The translations under genes were made by a program, and so were the position numbers. Positions 24,062 to 31,541 of a stretch of DNA of 33,290 nucleotides are shown here, one piece after another. This DNA comes from Altericroceibacterium spongiae (lineage in GTDB: Bacteria > Pseudomonadota > Alphaproteobacteria > Sphingomonadales > Sphingomonadaceae), in assembly GCF_003610805.1 (NCBI RefSeq), contig NZ_RAPF01000015.1, positions 1 to 33,290 of the forward strand, given 5' to 3'. The notes under the pieces were generated by a model. It saw only the letters and a program-made list of their open reading frames with translations, ran no database searches and was not told the DNA's origin. Numbering within the stretch: position 1 is the stretch's first letter; each line of letters starts with the position of its first letter.

Positions 24062-24092
24062 CACTGCGGGAAAAGCCCGCTTTCCCGCAGTG
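24062..24092 (+). terminator. Strong stem-loop between receptor 2 and MFS 1
   Basis: A perfect 12-bp stem, CACTGCGGGAAA (24062-24073) and TTTCCCGCAGTG (24081-24092), with a 7-nt loop and a short TTT tail. It lies 8 bp after the receptor stop and 19 bp before the MFS start, so it probably attenuates rather than ends transcription. Confidence 0.6.
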
Positions 24093-24111
24093 TTTCGCAA
24101 AGGATAAGAGC

Positions 24112-25359
24112 ATGGCCTCCTCCCCCTCGCGTCATTATGAAATCCGCACGCTGATCCTGCTCGGGCTGGCCTATGGCTTTGCCTATTACGACCGGATGAT
24201 GATGACGTTTCTGACGCCTTTCATCGTACCCGAATTTCAGCTCAATAACACGCAGGTCGGTGCATTGGGCGCTGCCCTCTCGCTGAGCTGGGCGATAGGA
24301 GCCTATATTCTCGGCCGCTGGTCGGACAGTCTCGGCGTCCGCAAACCGTTCCTGCTCGCCTCGCTGGTAATCTTTTCAGCCTGTTCGGTCCTTTCCGGGC
24401 TGGCGATCGATTTCTGGACGCTGTTCGCCTCGCGTCTGCTGATGGGGCTGGTGGAAGGGCCCTTCCTGCCGATCTGCCTCGCCATTATTGCTGTGGTCAC
24501 GCCTGCGAGGCGCCGCGGGCTCAATATCGGGATCGTGCAGAATGTCTTCGGCGCGATCCTCGGCACCGCCATCGCGCCGATCCTGTCGGTCGCTATCGCT
24601 GAAATGTGGGGCTGGCGCTTTTCTTTCTATACGGCCGCGTTGCCCGGTTTCATCCTGGCCTTTCTGATCTGGCGTTATGTCGCTGAGCCGCATGAGCCGG
24701 CTCAGCCGATGGGAGCGAAGGGCACATCCACCGGCCCCGGTATGCTGGAGATGCTGCGCCGGCGAAATATCGCGCTATGCGCGGTGATCGGTTGTCTGCT
24801 GGTGGGCAGTGTGGTGCTCGGATCGATTTTTCTGCCGCTTTATCTGACCCGGATACGGGGTTTCGAGCCCGGCCATATGGCGACCATTATGGCCATATTG
24901 GGCCTGTGTCCTCCCATTGGCGGGCTGCTGGTGCCTTTTCTGTCAGACCGTGTCGGGCGCCGTCTGCCGTTGGTCGTATTCGGCGCCTTAATGGCGGTGA
25001 CACCACTGGCCGCGCTGTATTTTCAGGGCTCTTCGGGGATCCTCACTGCGCTGATGTTTCTGGGCTGGATCGGGCTGGGCACATTCCCGCTATTTATGGG
25101 CGTGATCCCGGCGGAAACGCTTTCAGGGAAGGGCACCGCAGCGGCGATGGGGCTGGTGGTGGCGATTGCCGAGCTGACCGGCGGAGTCCTCGCCCCGCTC
25201 GGCGCAGGCCGTCTCGCCGATGCCTATGGCCTGCAATCGCCGCTGCTGATGGCCGTGGCGATGGCGCTTATCGCAGGGCTTGTCGCCCTGTTCCTCGAAG
25301 AAACCAACAAAGCCGCACAGGATGCGGCGCAATTGGAGACTGAAGCTCATGCCTCATAG
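24112..25359 (+). CDS. MFS transporter 1
   Basis: ATG 24112 follows AAGGATAAGAG; the earlier start at 24055 lies within the hairpin and is unlikely. The 415-residue protein has about 12 membrane helices in two halves of six. It has a loop motif between helices 2 and 3 (GRWSDSLGVRKP), repeated in the second half (LSDRVGRRLPL), both typical of the major facilitator superfamily. The N-terminal helix YGFAYYDRMMMTFLTPFIVPEF resembles organic-acid/hexuronate-type MFS carriers. It would move the pathway substrate over the inner membrane. The next gene starts inside its last codons (ATG 25349). Confidence 0.85.
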   Translation: MASSPSRHYEIRTLILLGLAYGFAYYDRMMMTFLTPFIVPEFQLNNTQVGALGAALSLSWAIGAYILGRWSDSLGVRKPFLLASLVIFSACSVLSGLAIDFWTLFASRLLMGLVEGPFLPICLAIIAVVTPARRRGLNIGIVQNVFGAILGTAIAPILSVAIAEMWGWRFSFYTAALPGFILAFLIWRYVAEPHEPAQPMGAKGTSTGPGMLEMLRRRNIALCAVIGCLLVGSVVLGSIFLPLYLTRIRGFEPGHMATIMAILGLCPPIGGLLVPFLSDRVGRRLPLVVFGALMAVTPLAALYFQGSSGILTALMFLGWIGLGTFPLFMGVIPAETLSGKGTAAAMGLVVAIAELTGGVLAPLGAGRLADAYGLQSPLLMAVAMALIAGLVALFLEETNKAAQDAAQLETEAHAS

Positions 25360-25738
25360 CCCGCAAGAACAGCACAATCTCGATTTCTGCACGCGCATGT
25401 ATAAGGAAATGCTGTTCACCTTCGATGCAAGCCGCGTCGATGAATTCATCCATCCCGATTACATTCAGCACAGCACCGCGGCGAGCGAAGGGCGAGAGGG
25501 ATTACGCGCCTTTTTCGCCGATCGTGCCGACCGCTTTCCCGATGTAAAAATGGCCATCAAGGGCGCCTTTGCCGATGGTGACTATACGATCTTCCAGATC
25601 CACACGATCCGGCATGATGGCGATCCGGGCATGGCGATTGTCGATATTTTCCGCATGGAAGAGGGAAGGGTGCGCGAACATTGGGAAGTGCTGCAGGAGA
25701 TTCCTGCGAAACTGCCACACAATAACGGCATTTATTGA
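25349..25738 (+). CDS. SnoaL-like (NTF2-fold) protein A
   Basis: ATG 25349 overlaps the MFS 1 end by 11 bp. The 129-residue protein has the SnoaL/polyketide-cyclase-like pattern: VDEFIHPDYIQHS, FPDVKMAIKGAFADGDYTIFQIH, and a final strand VDIFRMEEGRVREHWEVLQEIP. Such proteins act as aldol-type cyclases, isomerases or dehydratases; the His and Asp in HPDYIQH and EHWE are candidates for the active cavity. It is paralogous to the next gene. The reaction is not known. Confidence 0.75.
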   Translation: MPHSPQEQHNLDFCTRMYKEMLFTFDASRVDEFIHPDYIQHSTAASEGREGLRAFFADRADRFPDVKMAIKGAFADGDYTIFQIHTIRHDGDPGMAIVDIFRMEEGRVREHWEVLQEIPAKLPHNNGIY

Positions 25739-25747
25739 GCGTCACCC

Positions 25748-26143
25748 ATGGCAGGAGAATATAGCGCAGAGGAAAAAGCCAATCTGGCACTGGTGCAGGG
25801 TTTGTTCGACAATGTGCTGAATGCGATCGATGCCGATGCGGTCGATTCCTATATCCGGCCCGATTATATCCAGCACAATCCATCGACATTGTCGGGTACA
25901 GAGCCGCTCAAGGAGCTGCTGCGGCGGATCGGGCGCGACCATCCGCAATCGGTACATGATGTGAAACGAATGATGGTCGATGGCGATATGGTGATGGTGC
26001 ATTATCACGCCCGCCGCTGGCCCGGTGACAGAGGCTGGATCGCGGTGGACATCTACCGCATCGAAAACGGCCTGATCGCGGAACACTGGGATGTGGTGCA
26101 GCCTATCGGGCCTGACAGCATCAACCCGCTGACCCCTTTTTAA
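25748..26143 (+). CDS. SnoaL-like (NTF2-fold) protein B
   Basis: The 131-residue protein parallels its neighbour motif by motif: VDSYIRPDYIQHNPSTLSG, HDVKRMMVDGDMVMVHYHARR and VDIYRIENGLIAEHWDVVQPIGPDS. The shared PDYIQH and EHW[ED]V elements mark a tandem duplication. It starts 9 bp after protein A and is followed after 16 bp by SDR 2. The pair may form a heteromer or act on successive intermediates; this is inferred only from adjacency. Confidence 0.75.
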   Translation: MAGEYSAEEKANLALVQGLFDNVLNAIDADAVDSYIRPDYIQHNPSTLSGTEPLKELLRRIGRDHPQSVHDVKRMMVDGDMVMVHYHARRWPGDRGWIAVDIYRIENGLIAEHWDVVQPIGPDSINPLTPF

Positions 26144-26159
26144 CGGAGAGAGAGAAGCC

Positions 26160-26909
26160 ATGCGTTTCGAAAACAGGAATGTGCTCGTTCTGGGCGGTAA
26201 TAGCGGGATCGGTCTCGCCAGTGTGAAGGGCTTTGCCGAGGAAGGCGCCAATGTCCATTTTACCGGTCGCAATCAGGAGACGATCGACGAGGCCATGCAG
26301 ACAGTGCCGGGGGCGCAGGGGCACCGGGTCGATATCACCGACAGGGCCGCGATGGCGGATCTGCTCGACAATTTGGGAAAGGATGGCCGGACACTCGACA
26401 TATTGTTCATCAATGCAGGTATTGGCGGTTTCGCTCCCTTACGCGAAATCACGGAGGAACAATGGGACGCGATTCACAACGTCAATCTCAAAAGTTGTGT
26501 CTTCGCGATCCAGCAGGCGCTCCCTCTGTTGGGAACCGGCTCTGCGATCGTCATCACCGGATCGATCGGCGCGCATAGCGCCTTGCCCGGTAATGCCATG
26601 TATGCCGCCGCCAAGAACGGCCTGCATGCGGCGATGAAAGTGATGGCAGGGGAGCTGGTTTCCGAAGGCATCCGTGTGAATATGGTCAGCCCCGGCCCGA
26701 TCGACACGCCGCTGCTCTATCGCAATCCGGGTGTGACCGGAGCACAGGTGGATGCGCTGCGCGATAAGATGATCGAAAGCGTGCCGATGAAGCGCATGGG
26801 GCAGGCCGAGGAAGTCGCCCGGGCGGTTCTGTTCCTGGCATCGGACGAAGCGAGTTTTATCACCGCGGCCAATCTCTGCGTCGATGGCGGAGCGCTCGAA
26901 TTGCGATAA
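26160..26909 (+). CDS. Short-chain dehydrogenase/reductase 2
   Basis: The 249-residue classical SDR has the cofactor loop GGNSGIG near residues 12-18 and NAG in the INAGIGG segment. Its active site is ITGSIGAHSALPGNAMYAAAK, with Tyr148 and Lys152. It ends with the usual LASDEASFITAANLCVDGGALEL tail of FabG-like tetramers. The ribosome site GGAGAGAGAAG precedes ATG 26160. It is the last gene of the plus-strand run and converges on lacI, 34 bp away. The substrate is probably an alcohol or ketone of the same pathway as SDR 1. Confidence 0.88.
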   Translation: MRFENRNVLVLGGNSGIGLASVKGFAEEGANVHFTGRNQETIDEAMQTVPGAQGHRVDITDRAAMADLLDNLGKDGRTLDILFINAGIGGFAPLREITEEQWDAIHNVNLKSCVFAIQQALPLLGTGSAIVITGSIGAHSALPGNAMYAAAKNGLHAAMKVMAGELVSEGIRVNMVSPGPIDTPLLYRNPGVTGAQVDALRDKMIESVPMKRMGQAEEVARAVLFLASDEASFITAANLCVDGGALELR

Positions 26910-26943
26910 AGCGTCTGGAAATGCGCCGCCGGAGCCGCGCCGC

Positions 26944-27999
26944 CTAAACTTTTGCCGGTTCGAGCAGGTTGGCGACGGACTGTCTTTCGATCACTTCGTA
27001 ATCGACGAGCTGCGCTTCGGGGGCCATTTCGCTGCGTTCGCTCAGCGATTTGAGCAGATATTCGGTGGCGATTTCCGCAATATTGGAAATGGACTGGCGC
27101 ACAGTGGTGAGCTGTGGCCAGATCTGGCTGGCGATGGGGGCATCGTCGAACCCGGCAACCGACAAATCTTCCGGGATGCGCATGCCCTGACGATGGGCGT
27201 AATTGACGATGGCGGCGGCCAGATCGTCACTGCTGCCGAAAATGGCACTGGGCGGTTCGGCGAGCGAGAGAAAATATTCGGCGGCTTTCAGGCCGTCCTC
27301 ATAAGTGGGGCGCCCGGTCCAGATCAGCGCGGGGTCATCGGGAATGCCCGCTTCCTGCAAGGCGCGCCGGTGGCCTGCTTCACGCGATGCGCTGACCAGA
27401 TGCGAAGAGGCGAAGCGGATAAAGCCGATCCGCCGGTGCCCTCTGGCAAGCAGCAGCCGGGTCAGATCGTAAGCGGCCGCTTCATCGTCGATCCGAACCG
27501 ACGGAATGGTTTCGAGACTGGCGCCGGGCGCGAGGGCAATCATAGGAATATGATAGCGTGCCTGCAATTCCATGATCGAGGGATTTTCGCATAGGGGTGG
27601 AGGCACGATCAGCCCGTCTATCCCGCTGCGGATCAGTCCTTCGGCAGCTTTGAGCGCAGACTTCTCATCGGCCGGATCGAAAGGCCGCACCGCAATTTCT
27701 GTGCCGTGGCGATTGGCCGCGCGCAGTGTGCCGAGCAGGACCTGCCCCAGAAAGGAACTTTCCGTGTCGCGATGCAGAAGCCCGATCCGCAGGGCCGAAG
27801 CGCTGGCCAGCGCGCGGGCGGCGCGATTGGGCTGATAGCCCAGCTCACGCACGGCTTCCATCACCGCTTCACGCTTGGCCGGGGTCACATTGGGTTTTTC
27901 GTTGAGAACATTGGAAACGGTCATCGGGGAAACCCCGGCCCGTTCGGCCACTGTACTGAGCGTGACCCGATTGCTGAAGTTCCGCCGTGTTCGCGCCAT
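26944..27999 (-). CDS. LacI-family transcriptional regulator
   Basis: The 351-residue protein has the LacI headpiece at about residues 12-66: VTLSTVAERAGVSPMTVSNVLNEKPNVTPAKREAV, then the hinge helix ELGYQPNRAARALAS. A periplasmic-binding-protein-like effector domain follows (IGLLHRDTES..., GIDGLIVPPPL, GHRRIGFIR, SVAGFDDAPIA, LTTVRQSI). The hinge Leu-Ala pair normally inserts into a central CpG of the operator, as in the TGTAGCGCTATA sites found 82 bp upstream of this gene and before receptor 1. It is divergent from MFS 2 and the sulfatases. The effector is often a sugar in this family but is not identifiable here. Confidence 0.9.
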   Translation of the reverse strand: MARTRRNFSNRVTLSTVAERAGVSPMTVSNVLNEKPNVTPAKREAVMEAVRELGYQPNRAARALASASALRIGLLHRDTESSFLGQVLLGTLRAANRHGTEIAVRPFDPADEKSALKAAEGLIRSGIDGLIVPPPLCENPSIMELQARYHIPMIALAPGASLETIPSVRIDDEAAAYDLTRLLLARGHRRIGFIRFASSHLVSASREAGHRRALQEAGIPDDPALIWTGRPTYEDGLKAAEYFLSLAEPPSAIFGSSDDLAAAIVNYAHRQGMRIPEDLSVAGFDDAPIASQIWPQLTTVRQSISNIAEIATEYLLKSLSERSEMAPEAQLVDYEVIERQSVANLLEPAKV

Positions 28000-28046
28000 T
28001 TCACTCCCGCTTCATATCGCTTTCACACCCTTGTTAGGTGGAAGAT

Positions 28047-28076
28047 CGGGTGATTGACAAGCAAAGAAATCACCCG
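28047..28076 (+). promoter_or_regulatory. Inverted repeat over the MFS 2 promoter
   Basis: CGGGTGATT (28047-28055) and AATCACCCG (28068-28076) are perfect 9-base arms with a 12-base spacer. The left arm overlaps TTGACA at 28054-28059. It differs from the LacI-type site next to it and is absent from the receptor 1 promoter, so it may bind a second regulator. Confidence 0.5.
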
Positions 28077-28080
28077 TAAA

Positions 28081-28092
28081 TGTAGCGCTATA
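28081..28092 (+). promoter_or_regulatory. Candidate LacI-family operator, copy 2
   Basis: TGTAGCGCTATA is identical to copy 1 at 16841-16852, with shared flanks (28080-28095). It lies about 22 bp downstream of TTGACA and 82 bp from the lacI start, so it could repress the MFS/sulfatase genes and also autoregulate lacI. Confidence 0.65.
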
Positions 28093-28380
28093 AATTGGTA
28101 TGGATGCCCGGTGAGATGAGCAGAGCCCGCCGCCGGCGTTCGGGAAGAGGGGGAAATCGACATGGCAGGACGCATCAGCGTATCGTGTCTGCGCCCGGTC
28201 GATCGTGATCTTCTTCGTCAGACAGCGTTATTGACGTTGCCTGATCCGAGCCCTCAACAATGGTCGCCAACCCGCCTCAGGAATGCTACCGGGTCTTTTG
28301 CAAGGCAGACTTGCATGTCCTGGTTCCCCTGCCGTGCCGTTATGGCATCGGCGGGGGCAGGCCTGAGGGGTGGTTGTTTC

Positions 28381-29733
28381 ATGGAAGCGCAGGGCACCGC
28401 AACGCCCGATAATGCAGCATTGCAGGGTGATGGCGCATGGCCGCCGGCCCGTCAGGCATGGTCGGTCGCCGCTCTGCTGATGGCGGCCAATTCGCTCGCC
28501 TTTGTCGACCGGCAGGCGCTGGCTTTTCTGATCGAGCCGATCAAACAGGATATCGGCGCCTCCGATACGGCGATGGGTTTCGCTTACGGTCTCGGTTTCA
28601 CCCTGCTATATATCGGGGCGGGTATTCCGCTGGCCTGGCTGGCGGATCGCTCCAACCGGCGCAATATCGTGCTGGGCAGCATTGTGTTCTGGAGCATGGC
28701 CACATCGGCTTGCGGCCTGGCACGCAATTATGCCTCCCTGTTCGCCGCCCGTGTGGCAGTGGGGGCCGGCGAAGCGGGTCTGGGGCCGGCTTCCTATTCG
28801 CTGCTATCCGATTATTTCCCGCGCGAAAAGCTTGCCAGTGCGATGGGTCTCTACCAGTCCGGCATTTATATCGGCGGTGCGCTCGCATTGCTGACGGGCG
28901 GATGGCTCGCCGGGATGATACCGCTCGAACAGACTGTCATGCTGCCGGTAATGGGCGAAATGGCGGGCTGGCAGGTTTTCTTCCTCCTGCTCGGCCTGCC
29001 GGGGCTGTTGCTGGCCGGTGCCATCTGGTGGCTGATCGCAGAACCGGCGCGTCGCGGGGTGCCGGGTATGGCGAAGCCGCAGACAGGCAGTTTCTTCGAA
29101 GCTTTCACGCATATGCGCCACCATAGCCGGGCCTATTTCGGGCTGATGGGCGGCTTCATGCTGGTGGTTTTTGTCGGCAACGGGACCGGAGCGTGGATTC
29201 CGGCCTTTCTCGCGCGCGAATACGGTATGGCGATGACCGATATCGGCAATAGTTACGGTCTGGTGGTTCTCACCGGCGGTCTTTCGGGTTCGCTGAGCGG
29301 AGGCGTGCTGGCAAGCCGTCAGCGCAGCCGGGGCTCTGCCCGCGCCAATCTGATAGCGCCGCTGATCGGCTTTACCTGCCTCATTCCGGTGACGATCGGC
29401 TTTCCGCTAATGCCCACTCCCTTTGCCGCGATCGCGCTGATCGGGGCGATGAACTTCTTTGCCGGCTTTACGCTGGGCGGCGGTCTGGCGACCATATTGG
29501 AACTGACGCCCAATCATTTGCGGGCGCAGGTCAGCATGATTTACGTGGTAGCGATCAATATTCTGGGCGGCGTGATGGGACCGCTCTCGATTGCCCTGCT
29601 GACAGATTACATTTTTCAGGATTCACAACGTGTGGCCGAAAGCATCGCCACGGTCAGTGCCATAGCGTCACCGCTGGCGCTGGTGGCGCTGCTATCGGCG
29701 ATCCGGGCTTTATCGGCAAAGCCGTCGCAATAG
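28381..29733 (+). CDS. MFS transporter 2 (spinster-like)
   Basis: ATG 28381 gives 450 residues, a normal MFS length, and has GAGGGGTGG 7 nt upstream. An in-frame ATG 28162 with an even stronger ribosome site would add 73 residues. The first helix (VAALLMAANSLAFVDRQALAFLIEPIKQDIGASDTAMGF) with its D-R-Q motif resembles spinster-type MFS carriers that are common next to sphingomonad catabolic genes. Other motifs are WLADRSNRRNIV in the helix 2-3 loop and GAGEAGLGPASYSLLSDYFP. It precedes two sulfatase genes and is controlled from the lacI divergent region. It probably carries the sulfated compound or its desulfated product. Confidence 0.85.
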   Translation: MEAQGTATPDNAALQGDGAWPPARQAWSVAALLMAANSLAFVDRQALAFLIEPIKQDIGASDTAMGFAYGLGFTLLYIGAGIPLAWLADRSNRRNIVLGSIVFWSMATSACGLARNYASLFAARVAVGAGEAGLGPASYSLLSDYFPREKLASAMGLYQSGIYIGGALALLTGGWLAGMIPLEQTVMLPVMGEMAGWQVFFLLLGLPGLLLAGAIWWLIAEPARRGVPGMAKPQTGSFFEAFTHMRHHSRAYFGLMGGFMLVVFVGNGTGAWIPAFLAREYGMAMTDIGNSYGLVVLTGGLSGSLSGGVLASRQRSRGSARANLIAPLIGFTCLIPVTIGFPLMPTPFAAIALIGAMNFFAGFTLGGGLATILELTPNHLRAQVSMIYVVAINILGGVMGPLSIALLTDYIFQDSQRVAESIATVSAIASPLALVALLSAIRALSAKPSQ

Positions 29734-29772
29734 GCGCAGCCTGCCGGTCCCATGACATTCAAGGAGCAGATA

Positions 29773-31470
29773 ATGGCGAGTAAACGCAACAGGCTGGGCG
29801 TGGCCTCACTGGTGGCAGGTGCGCTGATCGCAGCGATTTCCCCGCTTCCTGCTGCGGCGGAAAGTGCTGCACCGGCACCGGTTGCTGCGCCGGCTGAACA
29901 GCAGGCCGAAAAACCGATGAATATGGTTTTCATTCTGGTGGACGATCTGCGCTTCGATGCGATGGGTTTTCTGACACCCGGCCTCAAGACGCCCAATATC
30001 GATTATCTGCGCCATAATGGCACCTATTTCCCCAATGCTGTGGTCACATCCTCGCTCTGCAGCCCGAGCCGGGCCACGATCCTGACGGGGCAGACCGCGC
30101 GCAATCACGGGATTATCGATAATAATAATTCTTCCGAGGAAGGGCTGACCTTCTTCCCGAGCTATATGCAGCAGGCCGGTTATCGCACCGGCTTTTTCGG
30201 CAAATGGCATATGGGCGCCTCCACCGATATGCCGCGCCCCGGTTTCGACCGCTGGGTGAGCTTCAAGGGGCAGGGCACCTATTACCCGACCGACCGGCTG
30301 ACGCCTGAGCAGATCAAAGCGGGCAAACGCCAGATGATCAATGTCGATGGCAGGGAAGTCAAACAGAGCAAATATATCACCACCGAGCTGACCGATTATG
30401 CGCTCGACTGGCTGAAGGAGGATCGCGATGCCTCGCAGCCTTTCTTCCTCTATCTCAGCCATAAGGCGGTCCATTCGGACCCTCTGCCAGCGCCCGAGCA
30501 TAAGGGGGAATATGACGATCTGCCGGTCGAACTGCCCGCCAGCGCGGCCGATACGCCAGAGAATAACGAAGGCAAGCCGGTCTGGGTGCAGAATCAGCGC
30601 AATAGCTGGCACGGCGTGGATTTCCCCTATCACACCGATCGCGATTTCCGCGATTATATCCGCGACTATTACGCCACTCTGCATTCGGTCGATGACAGTG
30701 TCGGGCGGGTGCTGCGCTATCTCCACGATAACGATCTCGAAGATAATACGATGGTCGTTTTCTATTCGGATAACGGCTTTCTTTTCGGCGATCACGGGCT
30801 GATCGATAAGCGCAATGCCTATGAACCTTCGGTGCGTGTGCCGATGCTGGTCTATGCGCCGGGCCATGTCGCGGCTGACAAGACGGTGGATGCGGTGGTT
30901 CGCAATCTCGATCTGGCACCGACTTTCCTCGATGTGGCCGGCATTGCCGAGCCCGATCAGATGGAAGGGCAAAGCTTCCTGCCGCTGCTCGATGGAATGG
31001 AAAGCGCCAGCGAATGGAATGCGCAGGATTTCGTCTATGAATATTACTGGGAATGGAGCTTCCCGGAAACGCCGACAACTTTCGCCATCGAGCGCGACCG
31101 GTTCAAATATATCCAGTATCACGGCATCTGGGATATCGAGGAATTGTACGACCTCGAAAAGGACCCCGAGGAGATGCATAATCTGATCGACGATCCCGAC
31201 TATCTGCAAAAGAAGATCGCGCTGCGTAAAGCGCTGTTCGAACAGCTCGCCAATAATGAAGGCGAACATCACATCCGCTATACGGAACGGACCAGTGAAG
31301 GGCTTGTCCATCGCAAGAAGGGCGGCCCGCGCGCGGCGGATTTCCCGGATAAATGGTATGTCGAACCGAATTTGCCGACCAAATTCAACGGTTTCTATCC
31401 TGACAGCGAAGCCAAGCTGAAAGCGGATCGGGAAGGCAAGACCTATATCCCTGCATCGCGCCAGCACTGA
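29773..31470 (+). CDS. Type I sulfatase 1 (exported)
   Basis: ATG 29773 is chosen because AAGGAG lies 7 nt upstream; ATG 29752 precedes that site. The 565-residue protein has a signal peptide (LVAGALIAAISPLPAAAES) and so acts in the periplasm. Metal-binding Asp57-Asp58 are in FILVDDLRFD. The CSPSR motif (Cys96, in SSLCSPSRATILTGQ) is the site converted to formylglycine in type I sulfatases. FGKWHMG and YSDNGFLFGDHGLIDKRNAYEPSVRVP complete the active site. It hydrolyses sulfate esters; the family includes carbohydrate and aryl sulfatases and the substrate is not readable. It needs a formylglycine-generating enzyme, which is not in the window. It follows MFS 2 by about 40 bp. Confidence 0.9.
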   Translation: MASKRNRLGVASLVAGALIAAISPLPAAAESAAPAPVAAPAEQQAEKPMNMVFILVDDLRFDAMGFLTPGLKTPNIDYLRHNGTYFPNAVVTSSLCSPSRATILTGQTARNHGIIDNNNSSEEGLTFFPSYMQQAGYRTGFFGKWHMGASTDMPRPGFDRWVSFKGQGTYYPTDRLTPEQIKAGKRQMINVDGREVKQSKYITTELTDYALDWLKEDRDASQPFFLYLSHKAVHSDPLPAPEHKGEYDDLPVELPASAADTPENNEGKPVWVQNQRNSWHGVDFPYHTDRDFRDYIRDYYATLHSVDDSVGRVLRYLHDNDLEDNTMVVFYSDNGFLFGDHGLIDKRNAYEPSVRVPMLVYAPGHVAADKTVDAVVRNLDLAPTFLDVAGIAEPDQMEGQSFLPLLDGMESASEWNAQDFVYEYYWEWSFPETPTTFAIERDRFKYIQYHGIWDIEELYDLEKDPEEMHNLIDDPDYLQKKIALRKALFEQLANNEGEHHIRYTERTSEGLVHRKKGGPRAADFPDKWYVEPNLPTKFNGFYPDSEAKLKADREGKTYIPASRQH

Positions 31471-31541
31471 TCGCCGGCTCGTGCAGAAGTACCGCGACCG
31501 GGAAGGGCTATAGCGCCGGTTTCATTCGGAAAGGTATGAGA

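Larger units (their letters stand above)
28000..28380. other. Divergent control region of lacI and MFS 2, with leader
   Basis: This region holds an inverted repeat (28047-28076), a TTGACA box (28054-28059), operator copy 2 (28081-28092) and a strong GAAGAGGGGG ribosome site before ATG 28162. The frame from 28162 runs in phase into MFS 2 but encodes 73 residues without recognisable homology and with rare codons (TTA, AGG). It may be an N-terminal extension, a leader, or untranslated. Confidence 0.45.

Noticed and set aside
29806-31467. Minus-strand open frame of 553 codons opposite sulfatase 1
   Set aside because: It mirrors the codon bias of the sulfatase gene on the other strand; the plus frame carries CSPSR and the other catalytic motifs and a ribosome site, the minus frame none.
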